A stretch of DNA of 46,506 nucleotides from Deltaproteobacteria bacterium (GTDB lineage Bacteria; Bdellovibrionota_C; UBA2361; J135). Below the pieces are notes generated by a model. That model searched no databases. It was given only the letters and a program-made list of their open reading frames with translations, and had not been told where the DNA came from. The number at the start of each line of letters is the position of its first letter. Within the stretch, counting starts at the first letter, position 1. Below are positions 30,352 through 39,464 of the stretch, piece after piece. A program made the translations under genes and the position numbers. The stretch spans positions 1 to 46,506 of the forward strand of contig JACKAH010000010.1 in the NCBI GenBank assembly GCA_020635175.1, written 5' to 3'.

Positions 30352-31626
30352 TTAGCTTTTCGAAATTCTTGTCCTGCCACCCATGTATGACTGTAGCGGC
30401 TCAGGAATATTTACGCTGCCATCTTCGTTCTGATTAAGCTCTAAGAGTGAGATCAGAATGCGAGGTGATGCTATGCAGGTATTGTTTAATGTATGGCAGA
30501 TATGAAGATTACCATCAGTGTCTCGATATCTAAGATTTAAGCGTCTAGCTTGGAAATCATGAAAGGTTGAGCAGCTATGTGTTTCACCGTAAGAATCTCT
30601 AGATGGCATCCAGGATTCAATGTCGTTTTTGTAGACCTGGCCCATTCCGATATCACCGCCACAGACATCAACTACTCTGTAAGGAATATTGAGGCTTTGA
30701 ATCAAATCCTCAGCATTCTTTAAGATTTCAGCGTGATGTTTCGCGCTTTCAGCAGGGTCGTTTTTGCAGATGACAACCTGTTCAACTTTATAGAACTGGT
30801 GAATCCTATAAAGACCAGCAGTGTCTTTTCCATAGGTGCCAGCTTCACGCCTATAGCAGGGAGAGTACCCAATATATTTTTTTGGAAGCTCAGAAGCATC
30901 TAGAATCTCGTCCATGTGATAAGAAGTCAGCGACACTTCAGATGTACCAATTAAATACTTGTTGTCTCTTTCATCAAGTTTATACGCTTGCTCTTCTCCG
31001 CCAGGAAAGTAACTTGTCCCCTCCATCGCTTCGTAATTCACAATGTGTGGCGGATCAAGCAGGGTAAAGCCACGCTCGATTAGAAAATCTCGAGTATAGT
31101 TAAGTACGGCATGTTGAAGCAGGGCTCCATCTCCCTTTAAGAAATAGTTTCTAGAACCAGCTATTTTAACGCCACGTTCAATGTCAACAATATCTAAGTC
31201 GTTACCAAGCTCGATATGGCTTTTGGGTGTAAAAGAAAAGCTAGGAATTTCTCCCCACTTCCTGATCTCTACATTTTCAGAGTCATCCTTGCCTTCGGGA
31301 ACAGCATCAAGTGGAATTGATGGAATGAATAACCTTAAGCGCTTCCATTCCTCCTCCGAGACAACGAGCTTATCTGATGAAGCTTTTAGCTTATCAGCAA
31401 CCTGTTTCATCTCGGCAATTTTTGCTTGCTTCTCGTCTCCCTGCAGCTTTGGAATCTCCTTGCTAGCAGCATTCTGGGCAGCTCTTAAAGTTTCAGTTTC
31501 ATTCTTAAGTAGTCTGACCTCCTCATCTAACTTAAGGAAGGCATCTATATCGAAGTTAACTCTCTTTTTAGCAACTGCAGCTTTATAACGATCAGGGTTT
31601 TCTCTGAGGTCTTTAAGATCGATCAT
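30352..31626 (-). CDS. serS: seryl-tRNA synthetase
   Basis: 424 residues, the usual length. It charges tRNA-Ser. The N-terminal coiled-coil arm (about 1-105) has RENPDRYKAAVAKKRVNFDIDAFLKLDEEVRLLKNETETLRAAQN. The catalytic domain has class II motif 1 region NYTRDFLIERGFTLLDPPHIVN, motif 2 GYSPCYRREAGTYGKDTAGLYRIHQFYKVEQV and motif 3 near ASPRILISLLELNQNEDGSVNIPEPLQSYMGG. It lies three bases downstream of the ald stop region on the same strand. Confidence 0.97.
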   Translation of the reverse strand: MIDLKDLRENPDRYKAAVAKKRVNFDIDAFLKLDEEVRLLKNETETLRAAQNAASKEIPKLQGDEKQAKIAEMKQVADKLKASSDKLVVSEEEWKRLRLFIPSIPLDAVPEGKDDSENVEIRKWGEIPSFSFTPKSHIELGNDLDIVDIERGVKIAGSRNYFLKGDGALLQHAVLNYTRDFLIERGFTLLDPPHIVNYEAMEGTSYFPGGEEQAYKLDERDNKYLIGTSEVSLTSYHMDEILDASELPKKYIGYSPCYRREAGTYGKDTAGLYRIHQFYKVEQVVICKNDPAESAKHHAEILKNAEDLIQSLNIPYRVVDVCGGDIGMGQVYKNDIESWMPSRDSYGETHSCSTFHDFQARRLNLRYRDTDGNLHICHTLNNTCIASPRILISLLELNQNEDGSVNIPEPLQSYMGGRTRISKS

Positions 31627-31629
31627 ATT

Positions 31630-32745
31630 TTACTTCAGAACCTCATCAATTGGTGTGTAATCGATGTTCACAGCACCACTAACAGCCTTGTTAGTGAGTT
31701 TTCCATTACAAGTATTCAGCGCATCTTTCAAAGACTGATTTTCTTGCATGGCCTTAACAATCCCTTTGTCAGCAAGTTGGATTACATACGGTAGTGTAAC
31801 TAACGATAAAGCCATAGTTGAAGTTCTTGGAACCTGAGCAGGCATGTTGCAAACACCATAATGAAGCACACCTTCTTCAAGGTAGGCTGGGTTATCCAGG
31901 TTTGTCGGTCGAATTGTTTCTGCGCATCCACCCTGGTCAATACTGATGTCAACAAAGACAGAATTTGGCTTCATTCTGCTCATCGTTTCTCGTGTGATTA
32001 AGCGTGGAGCATGAGCGCCAGGTATAAGCACCGCGCCGATTAGAAGGTCTGCTTTAGCAGCTTCAATTGCTATGCTTTGTGGGGTTGAAAATACAGTTCT
32101 AGGTGCATTTCCAAAACGCACCTTAATATTATGTAGCTTATCTACGTTATTATCTAAGAGAGTAACACGAGCTCCCATCCCTAGCGCAGCTTCGCAAGCG
32201 GCTTGTCCTGCAACTCCAGCACCAATGATTGTAACTCTTCTAGCTGGAATTGTGCTTGTTCCTGCAAGTAGTACTCCTCTTCCGTTATTTTGGCTTAAGA
32301 GTAGGTTTGCACCGTTAAGAACGGAGAGCTTTCCAGCAACTTCGCTCATCGGATCGAGCAGTGGATATCTTCCATCTGAAGATCTTACCAGCTCAAAAGC
32401 TATCCCTGTAATTTTTGTTTCAACTAGCTTTGCTGCTAGTTCAGGCATGCTTGCTAGATGTAGATAATCAAAGATTGCTAATCCAGGTCTAAAGAATTGA
32501 TATTCAGACTCATGTGGCTCTTTAACTTTTACTACCAGTTCAGATCTAGTCCACACATCCTCTAATGTATCTACCATTTGGCATCCGGCACTTTCATAGA
32601 GATCGTTTCCAAATCCCGAACCGATACCTGCATCTTTCTCAATTAATACTGTGTGACCGCGTGATGTCAGCTCTTTTGCTCCATCTGGGGTAAGAGCAAC
32701 TCGTTTCTCTAATGTTTTACGCTCTCTGGGAGTTCCTATGATCAT
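31630..32745 (-). CDS. ald: alanine dehydrogenase
   Basis: 371 residues from ATG 32745, chosen because GAGGA lies just upstream and 371 is the normal length. The open frame continues about 80 codons further upstream without homology. It converts L-alanine to pyruvate and ammonia with NAD. MIIGTPRERKTLEKRVALTPDGAKELTSRGHTVLIEKDAGIGSGF is the family start; FDYLHLAS holds the conserved His, and VTIIGAGVAGQAACEAALGMGARVTLLDNN is the NAD fold. DISIDQGGCAETIRPT is also typical. It is divergent from folD, and serS follows. Confidence 0.96.
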   Translation of the reverse strand: MIIGTPRERKTLEKRVALTPDGAKELTSRGHTVLIEKDAGIGSGFGNDLYESAGCQMVDTLEDVWTRSELVVKVKEPHESEYQFFRPGLAIFDYLHLASMPELAAKLVETKITGIAFELVRSSDGRYPLLDPMSEVAGKLSVLNGANLLLSQNNGRGVLLAGTSTIPARRVTIIGAGVAGQAACEAALGMGARVTLLDNNVDKLHNIKVRFGNAPRTVFSTPQSIAIEAAKADLLIGAVLIPGAHAPRLITRETMSRMKPNSVFVDISIDQGGCAETIRPTNLDNPAYLEEGVLHYGVCNMPAQVPRTSTMALSLVTLPYVIQLADKGIVKAMQENQSLKDALNTCNGKLTNKAVSGAVNIDYTPIDEVLK

Positions 32746-32837
32746 AAATTTCCTCGTCTCAATTAGTTTACTTCTATGCTCTACAGCACTATATTCAATC
32801 CACAAGACTATTGAAGTGGAGGCTAGACTGTCAGATT

Positions 32838-33755
32838 GTGAGCTCAAATGCAACGATACTAGATGGTAAGTTACTGGCAAGATTGCTAGAAACGGATCTA
32901 AAACAGCGTGTTGAAAAAGACGCTGCTCAATATGGACGAAAACCTGGCCTGGCTGTAATCCTAGTCGGAAACAATCCAGCATCCCAATATTACGTTCGTA
33001 CTAAAGAAAAAGTTGCCAAACGTGCCGGCTTAAAGAGTTTTGATACCCGCCTGCCAGAGGATGCTAGCTTTGAGCAAGTTGCTGAGGCAATTAAATCATA
33101 TAATCAAAACCCTGAAGTTGACGGCATTTTACTTCAACTCCCTGTTCCAAGACACCTGAACTCAGACAAGCTTTTAGACCTTATTGATCCAGCAAAGGAT
33201 GCAGATGGTTTGCACCCGCACAATCAAGGCTTGTTAATGACCGGTAAAAAGGGTGTTAGGCCGTGTACTCCACTTGGAACGGTTAAACTTTTAGATTTAG
33301 CATTGAGTGGTGTAGATATCTCTCAGAAAGGTGTTGAGGTTTCTAAAATACCGGAAGCTGATCTTAGTGGTAAAAGCGCTGTTGTTGTTGGTCGTTCAAT
33401 TTTAGTCGGTAAGCCAGTTTCTCTGCTTCTACTTGATCGTAATGCTACTGTAACCCTAGCTCATTCTAGAACTGACGATCTCGCAGCTGTTTGTAAGAAA
33501 GCAGATATCGTGGTTGCAGCTGTTGGAGTCCCTGGTTTAGTTAAAGGTGACTGGATTAAACCTGGTGCGATAGTATTGGACGTTGGTATTAATCGCTTGC
33601 CTGATGGATCACTTACCGGTGATGTCGAATTTGATGAGGCAGCAAAAAGAGCAGCGGCAATTACTCCTGTTCCAGGTGGCGTAGGTCCTATGACTGTAAT
33701 GATGTTAATCTACAACACCTATCTGAACTATAATAATGCAATGGGAAAATCATGA
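32838..33755 (+). CDS. folD: bifunctional methylenetetrahydrofolate dehydrogenase/cyclohydrolase
   Basis: 305 residues from GTG 32838. A TTG at 32811 would add nine residues. GGAGG (32818-32822) is rather far from the GTG, so the exact start is uncertain. It interconverts 5,10-methylene-THF and 10-formyl-THF. Motifs: YYVRTKEKVAKRAGL with the catalytic Lys, PEVDGILLQLPVPRHLN, GVRPCTPLGTVKLL, VVVGRSILVGKPVSLLL and TPVPGGVGPMTVMML. It contains a small insertion (about 160-175, SGVDISQKGVEVSKIPE). First gene of folD-gcvT-gcvH-gcvP. Confidence 0.95.
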   Translation: MSSNATILDGKLLARLLETDLKQRVEKDAAQYGRKPGLAVILVGNNPASQYYVRTKEKVAKRAGLKSFDTRLPEDASFEQVAEAIKSYNQNPEVDGILLQLPVPRHLNSDKLLDLIDPAKDADGLHPHNQGLLMTGKKGVRPCTPLGTVKLLDLALSGVDISQKGVEVSKIPEADLSGKSAVVVGRSILVGKPVSLLLLDRNATVTLAHSRTDDLAAVCKKADIVVAAVGVPGLVKGDWIKPGAIVLDVGINRLPDGSLTGDVEFDEAAKRAAAITPVPGGVGPMTVMMLIYNTYLNYNNAMGKS

Positions 33756-34858
33756 GTGAAGATCTAAAACGAACCCCCCTATACGAAAACCATCTTGCAT
33801 TAAAAGGTAAGATGGTTCCATTTGCCGGTTGGGAGATGCCGGTTCAGTACAGTGGTCTGCTTGCTGAGCATGAGGCGGTTAGAACCAAGGCTGGACTATT
33901 TGATGTGAGCCATATGGGAGAGGTTTGGGTTGAAGGTAAAGAGGCTGAAAAAATGCTAAATTACCTAACGTGCAATGATGTTTCAAAATTAGTTGATGGC
34001 AAAGCTCAATATACGGCTATTACTAAAAGTGATGGCACGCTAATCGATGATATAATCATATATCGAATGAATTCAGAAAAGTTTTTGGTTTGCGTGAATG
34101 CTTCTAATGCGGATAAGGATTTCGATTGGTTCTGCAAACATAATAAGTTCGATGCAACCTGCAGAAACGAAAGCGATCAATATGGGCAGATAGCAATACA
34201 AGGACCTGCTGCCATCTCTATTTTAGAAAAGTATACCGGCGAGGAATTCGCTGAGTCTCTACAGTTTTTTCACCACCGCTATGTTAGTTTGGCTGGCACA
34301 GATGTCCTTGTTGCTCGCACTGGATATACCGGTGAGGATGGTGCAGAGTTGTTTATCCCAAAAAATTCTGTCGCTACTATCTGGGACGAACTTCTCGTTG
34401 CTGGCGCTTCGCAGGGGTTGGTTCCTTGTGGATTAGGGGCACGTGATACCTTGAGACTTGAAGCTTGTCTTCCGCTATACGGACATGAGCTCTCTGAAGA
34501 GGTCTCTGCGATTGAGTCTGGAATCAGCCCATTTGTGAAAGTTGATAAAGAGAGCGATTTTTTAGGAAAAGAGATCTTAACCAAGCATAAAAACGAGGGT
34601 GCCCCACGGGCTTTGGTCGGCTTTTATGTTGATAGTCCCGGTATTGTGCGCGAAGGTTGCAATGTCTTTAGCGAAGCAGGCCAACGAATAGGCTTTACAA
34701 CGAGTGGTACAAAATCGCCAACTTTAGGAAAAGCCCTGGGTCTAGCAGTTATCGATAGTGACTATAAAAAACCTAATACAAAACTTTTAATTGAGGTGCG
34801 TGGTCGTCAGCTTGAGTGTCATGTTGTAAAGCGTCCATTTTACCGTCGAGCAAAATAA
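33752..34858 (+). CDS. gcvT: glycine cleavage system aminomethyltransferase (T protein)
   Basis: 368 residues. It transfers the methylene unit from the aminomethyl-lipoyl H protein to tetrahydrofolate, releasing ammonia. Signature: LVPFAGWEMPVQYSG-like start (KMVPFAGWEMPVQYSGLLAEHEAVRTKAGLFDVSHMGEV), then YTAITKSDGTLIDDIIIYR, RTGYTGEDGAELFIP, and CGLGARDTLRLEACLPLYGHEL. It overlaps folD by four bases. gcvH begins 25 bases downstream. Confidence 0.97.
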   Translation: MSEDLKRTPLYENHLALKGKMVPFAGWEMPVQYSGLLAEHEAVRTKAGLFDVSHMGEVWVEGKEAEKMLNYLTCNDVSKLVDGKAQYTAITKSDGTLIDDIIIYRMNSEKFLVCVNASNADKDFDWFCKHNKFDATCRNESDQYGQIAIQGPAAISILEKYTGEEFAESLQFFHHRYVSLAGTDVLVARTGYTGEDGAELFIPKNSVATIWDELLVAGASQGLVPCGLGARDTLRLEACLPLYGHELSEEVSAIESGISPFVKVDKESDFLGKEILTKHKNEGAPRALVGFYVDSPGIVREGCNVFSEAGQRIGFTTSGTKSPTLGKALGLAVIDSDYKKPNTKLLIEVRGRQLECHVVKRPFYRRAK

Positions 34859-34883
34859 AACTTTTATCTTATGGAGAAGAGAT

Positions 34884-35270
34884 ATGGAATTTCCAAGTGA
34901 TTTGAAATACACCAAAGAGCATGAGTGGGTAAGAGTTTCAGGTAGCTCAGCAACAGTTGGTATTACTGAGTTTGCTCAAGGCGAATTGGGCGAGATTGTC
35001 TTTGTTGAGTTGCCGTCTTCAGGTAAGACCTTTAATCAAGCCGACTCTATCTGTGTAGTAGAATCAACTAAGGCTGCATCAGATGTATATACACCTATCT
35101 CCGGAACGGTTTCTGAAGGTAACAGCGCTTTAGAGTCTAGTCCTGAACTTGTAAACAGTGATCCATATGGTGATGGATGGTTGATTAAATTATCAGATAT
35201 AACAGAATCAGACCTTGAGAAGCTGATGGATGCAACTGAGTATGAGAAATATATTGGAGAGCAGGGGTAA
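34884..35270 (+). CDS. gcvH: glycine cleavage system H protein
   Basis: 128 residues. The lipoyl-carrying shuttle of the glycine cleavage complex. The lipoylation site is VVESTKAASDVYTPISG (Lys near residue 63), with LKYTKEHEWVRVSGSSATVGITEFAQGELGEIVFVELP before it and NSDPYGDGWLIKL after it. gcvP starts five bases downstream. Confidence 0.97.
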   Translation: MEFPSDLKYTKEHEWVRVSGSSATVGITEFAQGELGEIVFVELPSSGKTFNQADSICVVESTKAASDVYTPISGTVSEGNSALESSPELVNSDPYGDGWLIKLSDITESDLEKLMDATEYEKYIGEQG

Positions 35271-35275
35271 TTGAT

Positions 35276-38140
35276 ATGACGAATGCTGCTTATGCGATAG
35301 AAAACAGAGAAAGAGAGAACATGCCATTTACTAGAAGACACATTGGGCCATCACAGAGTGAGATTTCAACTATGTTGAAATCGATGGGTTTTTCCTCTCT
35401 TGATGAGCTTGTTTCAAAGACTGTGCCCTCTCAAATCAGAGCAAAGCAGCCATTAGAGCTACCGGAAGGACTAAGCGAAACTGAAGCATTGGTAGTAATT
35501 AGAAAGATAGCTGACAAAAATGAAGTTAGACGCTCTCTTATTGGGATGGGGTATAGTGGAACTATTACGCCAACAGTCATCTTACGTAACATTTTGGAGA
35601 ATCCTGGTTGGTATACTCAATATACGCCGTATCAAGCAGAGATTGCACAGGGTAGGTTAGAAGCGCTCTTGAATTTTCAGACGATGATTTGTGATTTCAC
35701 AGGGTTTGAGATCTCAAACGCTTCATTACTTGATGAAGCAACTGCTGCTGCTGAAGCTATGACTATGTGTCACCGTGCTACAGGTAGCGAAGCGAAAAAC
35801 ACTTTCTTTATCTCTAAGAATGCACACCCTCAGACTATTGCAGTTGTAAAAACTAGAGCGTTACCGCTAGGTATTGATGTTGAGGTAGGAGATGAGCTGA
35901 ATTTTAGTGCAGACCAGAAATATTTTGGAGTTTATCTTCAGTATCCTGATACTTTCGGTGAAATTAGAGATTATTCTCAGTTATGTAACGATGTACATTC
36001 AGTCGGTGCTCTGGTTGTAGTAGGCACAGATTTAGCTGCACTAGCTTTATTAACTCCTCCTGCTGAGTTTGGTGCTGATATTGCTGTTGGAAATTCTCAG
36101 AGATTCGGTGTGCCATTTGGGTTTGGTGGACCTCATGCTGGCTTTATCTCCTGCAGTGAGAAATACAAGCGAACTATGCCAGGTAGACTAGTTGGCGTAT
36201 CGAAAGATAGTTCAGGAAAGCCGGCACTAAGACTGGCCATGCAAACTCGCGAGCAACATATTCGTCGCGAGAAAGCCACGAGTAATATCTGCACGGCTCA
36301 GGTGCTTCTAGCGATAATGGCAAGCATGTACTGTGTTTATCACGGACCTTCGGGTATTCGTCGAATATCAAATAGAATTTTTAGATATACTGCGCTCTTG
36401 GCTGAGGTGTTGAAGGCTGCTGGGCTTGTTGTTGAAAATTCAAATTGGTTTGACACCTTAACTGTTGCTGTCGATAAAAAAACTCGAAGCGATATTTTAG
36501 TTAGAGCTGAAAAGGCAGGATTTAACCTTAGACAGGATATCTCTGATTCACTTGGAGTTAGTCTTGATGAGACGGTGACTGAGGATGAATTAAAAGCAAT
36601 AATTGAAATTTTTACTGCTCAAAAGATAGTGACGATATCAACTGAAGAAAAATCTCTTCCTTCAGAGTTCTCGCGAAAGAGTGAGTTTTTAACGCATGCT
36701 GTTTTTAACAAGTATCACTCAGAAACTGAGTTTTTACGATATGTAACAAGACTTCAGAGCAGAGATCTTTCATTGGCAAACTCGATGATACCTCTTGGTT
36801 CATGTACGATGAAGCTTAATGCTACTAGTGAGATGATTCCTGTTACTTGGCCTGAATTTGCAAACATTCATCCGTTTGCTCCCTTACCTCAAGCGAAGGG
36901 GTATACTGAACTAATAACTGGACTCGAGCAGATGCTCTGTAAGGTAACAGGCTTTGATGCCGTAAGTCTTCAGCCAAACGCTGGCTCACAAGGTGAGTAT
37001 GCTGGATTGTTAGCTATTAGGGGTTTTCACCAAGCTAATAATGAAACTGAACGTGATATCTGTTTAATTCCACTTTCTGCTCATGGGACTAATCCTGCAA
37101 GTGCAATCATGGCAGGTATGAAAGTTGTTGGAGTTAAATGTGATCAAAATGGAAATATTGATTTAGCTGATCTTAAAGAAAAAGCCGAAGCAAATAAGGC
37201 AAAGCTTGCTGCATTAATGATCACCTATCCATCAACTCACGGAGTTTTTGAAGAAAGTATTAAAGATATCTGCCAAGTCATTCATGACAATGGAGGGCAG
37301 GTCTATTTAGATGGAGCAAATATGAATGCTCTAGTTGGGATAAGCTACCCAGCTAAGTTTGGCGCAGATGTATGCCATCTGAATTTACATAAGACTTTTT
37401 GTATTCCACATGGTGGAGGTGGTCCTGGTGTAGGTCCAATCGGTGTTAAGAAACATCTAGCTCCTTATATGCCTGGACATTTTCATGGTTTGTCAGATCT
37501 TAAAGGTGGAGCAGTATCAGCAGCACCTTGGGGTTCTGCTGCAATTTTGCCTATCCCTTGGATGTATATCCAGATGATGGGAGGTCAGGGTCTGCAGGAA
37601 GCAACAGAGATTGCAATTTTGAATGCTAACTACATAGCTAAGCGATTAGAGCCGCATTACCCAGTTCTTTATACTGGTGCAAATGGCTTAGTTGCTCATG
37701 AGTGCATCTTAGATCTTAGAAGCTTTAAGCAGGCAGGTATTGAGGTTGAAGATGTAGCGAAGCGCTTGATGGACTACGGTTTTCATGCGCCTACGATTTC
37801 ATGGCCTGTAGCTGGAACCATGATGATTGAACCAACTGAAAGCGAGTCTCTTTATGAGTTAGATCGTTTTTGTGAAGCGATGATTGCAATCAGACAGGAA
37901 ATAGCTGCAGTAGAAGGTGGCACGGCTGATAAAGAAAATAACGTCTTAAAGAACGCTCCTCACACTGCGGAAGTAGTTATCTCTGATTCTTGGGAAAGAC
38001 CTTATTCTAGAGAGCTGGCTGCTTATCCGGTTTCATCTCTACGTGATTATAAATTCTGGCCCGCGGTAGGCCGTATTGATAATGCGTATGGTGACAGAAA
38101 CCTGATCTGTACTTGCGGTTCAGTTGAAGAATTTGAGTAG
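35276..38140 (+). CDS. gcvP: glycine dehydrogenase (decarboxylating), one-chain P protein
   Basis: 954 residues, the fused P protein; some bacteria have separate gcvPA and gcvPB. A PLP enzyme that decarboxylates glycine and loads the aminomethyl group onto GcvH. The PLP Lys is in CHLNLHKTFCIPHGGGGPG. N-terminal half: FTRRHIGPSQSEISTMLKSMGF, YTPYQAEIAQGRLEALLNFQTMICDFTGFEISNASLLDEATAAAEAM. C-terminal half: MIPLGSCTMKLNATSEM. The last residues before the stop (DRNLICTCGSVEEFE) are as expected. Last gene of the operon. Confidence 0.97.
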   Translation: MTNAAYAIENRERENMPFTRRHIGPSQSEISTMLKSMGFSSLDELVSKTVPSQIRAKQPLELPEGLSETEALVVIRKIADKNEVRRSLIGMGYSGTITPTVILRNILENPGWYTQYTPYQAEIAQGRLEALLNFQTMICDFTGFEISNASLLDEATAAAEAMTMCHRATGSEAKNTFFISKNAHPQTIAVVKTRALPLGIDVEVGDELNFSADQKYFGVYLQYPDTFGEIRDYSQLCNDVHSVGALVVVGTDLAALALLTPPAEFGADIAVGNSQRFGVPFGFGGPHAGFISCSEKYKRTMPGRLVGVSKDSSGKPALRLAMQTREQHIRREKATSNICTAQVLLAIMASMYCVYHGPSGIRRISNRIFRYTALLAEVLKAAGLVVENSNWFDTLTVAVDKKTRSDILVRAEKAGFNLRQDISDSLGVSLDETVTEDELKAIIEIFTAQKIVTISTEEKSLPSEFSRKSEFLTHAVFNKYHSETEFLRYVTRLQSRDLSLANSMIPLGSCTMKLNATSEMIPVTWPEFANIHPFAPLPQAKGYTELITGLEQMLCKVTGFDAVSLQPNAGSQGEYAGLLAIRGFHQANNETERDICLIPLSAHGTNPASAIMAGMKVVGVKCDQNGNIDLADLKEKAEANKAKLAALMITYPSTHGVFEESIKDICQVIHDNGGQVYLDGANMNALVGISYPAKFGADVCHLNLHKTFCIPHGGGGPGVGPIGVKKHLAPYMPGHFHGLSDLKGGAVSAAPWGSAAILPIPWMYIQMMGGQGLQEATEIAILNANYIAKRLEPHYPVLYTGANGLVAHECILDLRSFKQAGIEVEDVAKRLMDYGFHAPTISWPVAGTMMIEPTESESLYELDRFCEAMIAIRQEIAAVEGGTADKENNVLKNAPHTAEVVISDSWERPYSRELAAYPVSSLRDYKFWPAVGRIDNAYGDRNLICTCGSVEEFE

Positions 38141-38157
38141 GCTTTACTCGGTAAAGC
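38141..38157. terminator. hairpin between gcvP and the eIF2B-like gene
   Basis: GCTTTAC (38141-38147), TCG, GTAAAGC (38151-38157). The stem starts right after the gcvP stop and ends right before the stop of the convergent gene. It may act for both strands but lacks U-tracts. Confidence 0.45.
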
Positions 38158-39090
38158 TTACTTGTTAATTGAATTGATTATCTCTTCGTTTTTAACGAAG
38201 CTTTGTTGCTCTTCTTCGTAAACTTTGCGGGCTTCGTCCGGCGTATAGATTTTTTCGTCAGCTATGATGCCGGTAAAATGATCTAGTGGCACTACATCGT
38301 GAGAGTAAACAGTCTTTTGGTACTTAACGCCCATAGCAGATTTTGATCTGACTTCGCTATAAGCAGTTTCTGTCTGTTCTCTCCAGTAGCTAAATTTTGA
38401 TCTGCTTAAAATTGAATAGATCTCAATGCCTGCCTTCTTAAGTTGTGCAATCAATCCACCTGAACCAGGGCCCAAAATTATCTCTTCGTTGTTGTTTAGA
38501 GTAAGCGCTCCAAAGATTGCCAAATCTAAATTTTCTATCACATGTACAATTGAGTATTCAGACAGTACGTGGAAGACGAATTGTCCTTTATGCAGATCCT
38601 TGATTATCTTTTCAGTTTTATCGGTGTCCTGTGCGGCAACATACACAACTGGTTTTTTATCAGCATGCTCTAAGTACGCTAGAAGTCTTTGAATAGTATT
38701 GCTGTGTGAATGAATCAAAATCTCTTTTTGTTCTTTAAATAGAGGGAGAGCGTTTTTTAATGTGTCCTCAAGCTCTTTCTCGTTTTTCTTTTGAAGTTCA
38801 ATAATATAGTTCTTCAATTGATTAGAATCAGCATCTGGACGATTAACAAGATAGATCATTAAGTCTTGAATGTCGTGAATTGCATGTGCCATTCGTGGTC
38901 TGCAGGCAAGAAGCAGGTTGTGAAGATCTAGTAACTGTTTAAGTAGAGATTTACTATCTTTCTCGCCAGCAAATTGATCTATAGTTGTAATCATTGCTGA
39001 GAGCATATCGTTGCCAAGGGCCCTTGCTCCATTCTTTTCGTCAAGCTGAACTAGAAGTCTATTTAGTACTGGTAATGCGCCTGTTTCCAT
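38158..39090 (-). CDS. eIF2B/MtnA-fold protein, copy B
   Basis: 310 residues. The C-terminal two-thirds follows the eIF2B alpha/beta/delta family: a nucleophile-loop equivalent ILIHSHSNTIQ, VYVAAQDTDKT, a strand VIENLDLAIFGALTLNNNEEIILGPGSGGLIAQLKKAGIEIYSI, and the end pattern SHDVVPLDHFTGIIADEKIYTP (family: D-x-x-P-x-x-L-I-T-x-I-I-T-D-x-G-x-x-x-P). In isomerases of this fold (MtnA, ribose-1,5-bisphosphate isomerase) the loop reads T-H-C-N and the strand V-G-A-D. Here they read S-H-S-N and F-G-A-L, so Cys and Asp are missing. Isomerase activity is therefore doubtful; a regulatory or binding role is possible. Copy A lies immediately upstream, with nhaD before it. Confidence 0.75.
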   Translation of the reverse strand: METGALPVLNRLLVQLDEKNGARALGNDMLSAMITTIDQFAGEKDSKSLLKQLLDLHNLLLACRPRMAHAIHDIQDLMIYLVNRPDADSNQLKNYIIELQKKNEKELEDTLKNALPLFKEQKEILIHSHSNTIQRLLAYLEHADKKPVVYVAAQDTDKTEKIIKDLHKGQFVFHVLSEYSIVHVIENLDLAIFGALTLNNNEEIILGPGSGGLIAQLKKAGIEIYSILSRSKFSYWREQTETAYSEVRSKSAMGVKYQKTVYSHDVVPLDHFTGIIADEKIYTPDEARKVYEEEQQSFVKNEEIINSINK

Positions 39091-39464
39091 ATTTAACTTT
39101 ATTTTCCTTCTAATTCTTTGATTACATGCTCATGCTCAAGAAACTCGTTTTGTCGTCGATCGTACTCAGCACGAGTTTCATCAGGTGTGTAGATTTTTTC
39201 ATCCGCGATAATGCCAGTTATCAAATTGAGAGAGACAACATCATGTGAGAAAACCATTTTCTCATAATCAATACCGCTTAGAGATTTCTGTCTAACTTCT
39301 TTGTAGGCAGATTCTGTTTGCTCACGCCAATAGCTAAATTTATTGCGAGTTAGAATTGCATATACCTCGACATTATATTGTTGAAGTAGCGAAATGAGTC
39401 CTCCAGAACCTGGGCTTAAGATGACCTCTTCGTTGTTGTTTAGAGTAAGCGCTCCAAAGATTGC
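38482..39464. repeat. tandem gene duplication with a 39-base identical core
   Basis: The two eIF2B-like genes are tandem direct copies. The longest perfect match I see is 39 bases (38482-38520 and 39426-39464), which encode the AIFGALTLNNNEE core in the same frame. Most flanking codons differ. Confidence 0.85.

Noticed and set aside
32746..32837. Glycine riboswitch upstream of folD-gcvTHP
   Set aside because: I looked for a tandem glycine aptamer because of the gcv genes, but the intergenic region is under 100 bases and shows no suitable structure.
32746..32982. 80-codon N-terminal extension of alanine dehydrogenase
   Set aside because: It overlaps the folD coding start on the other strand, lacks homology, and the ATG at 32745 has a Shine-Dalgarno and gives the standard 371 residues.
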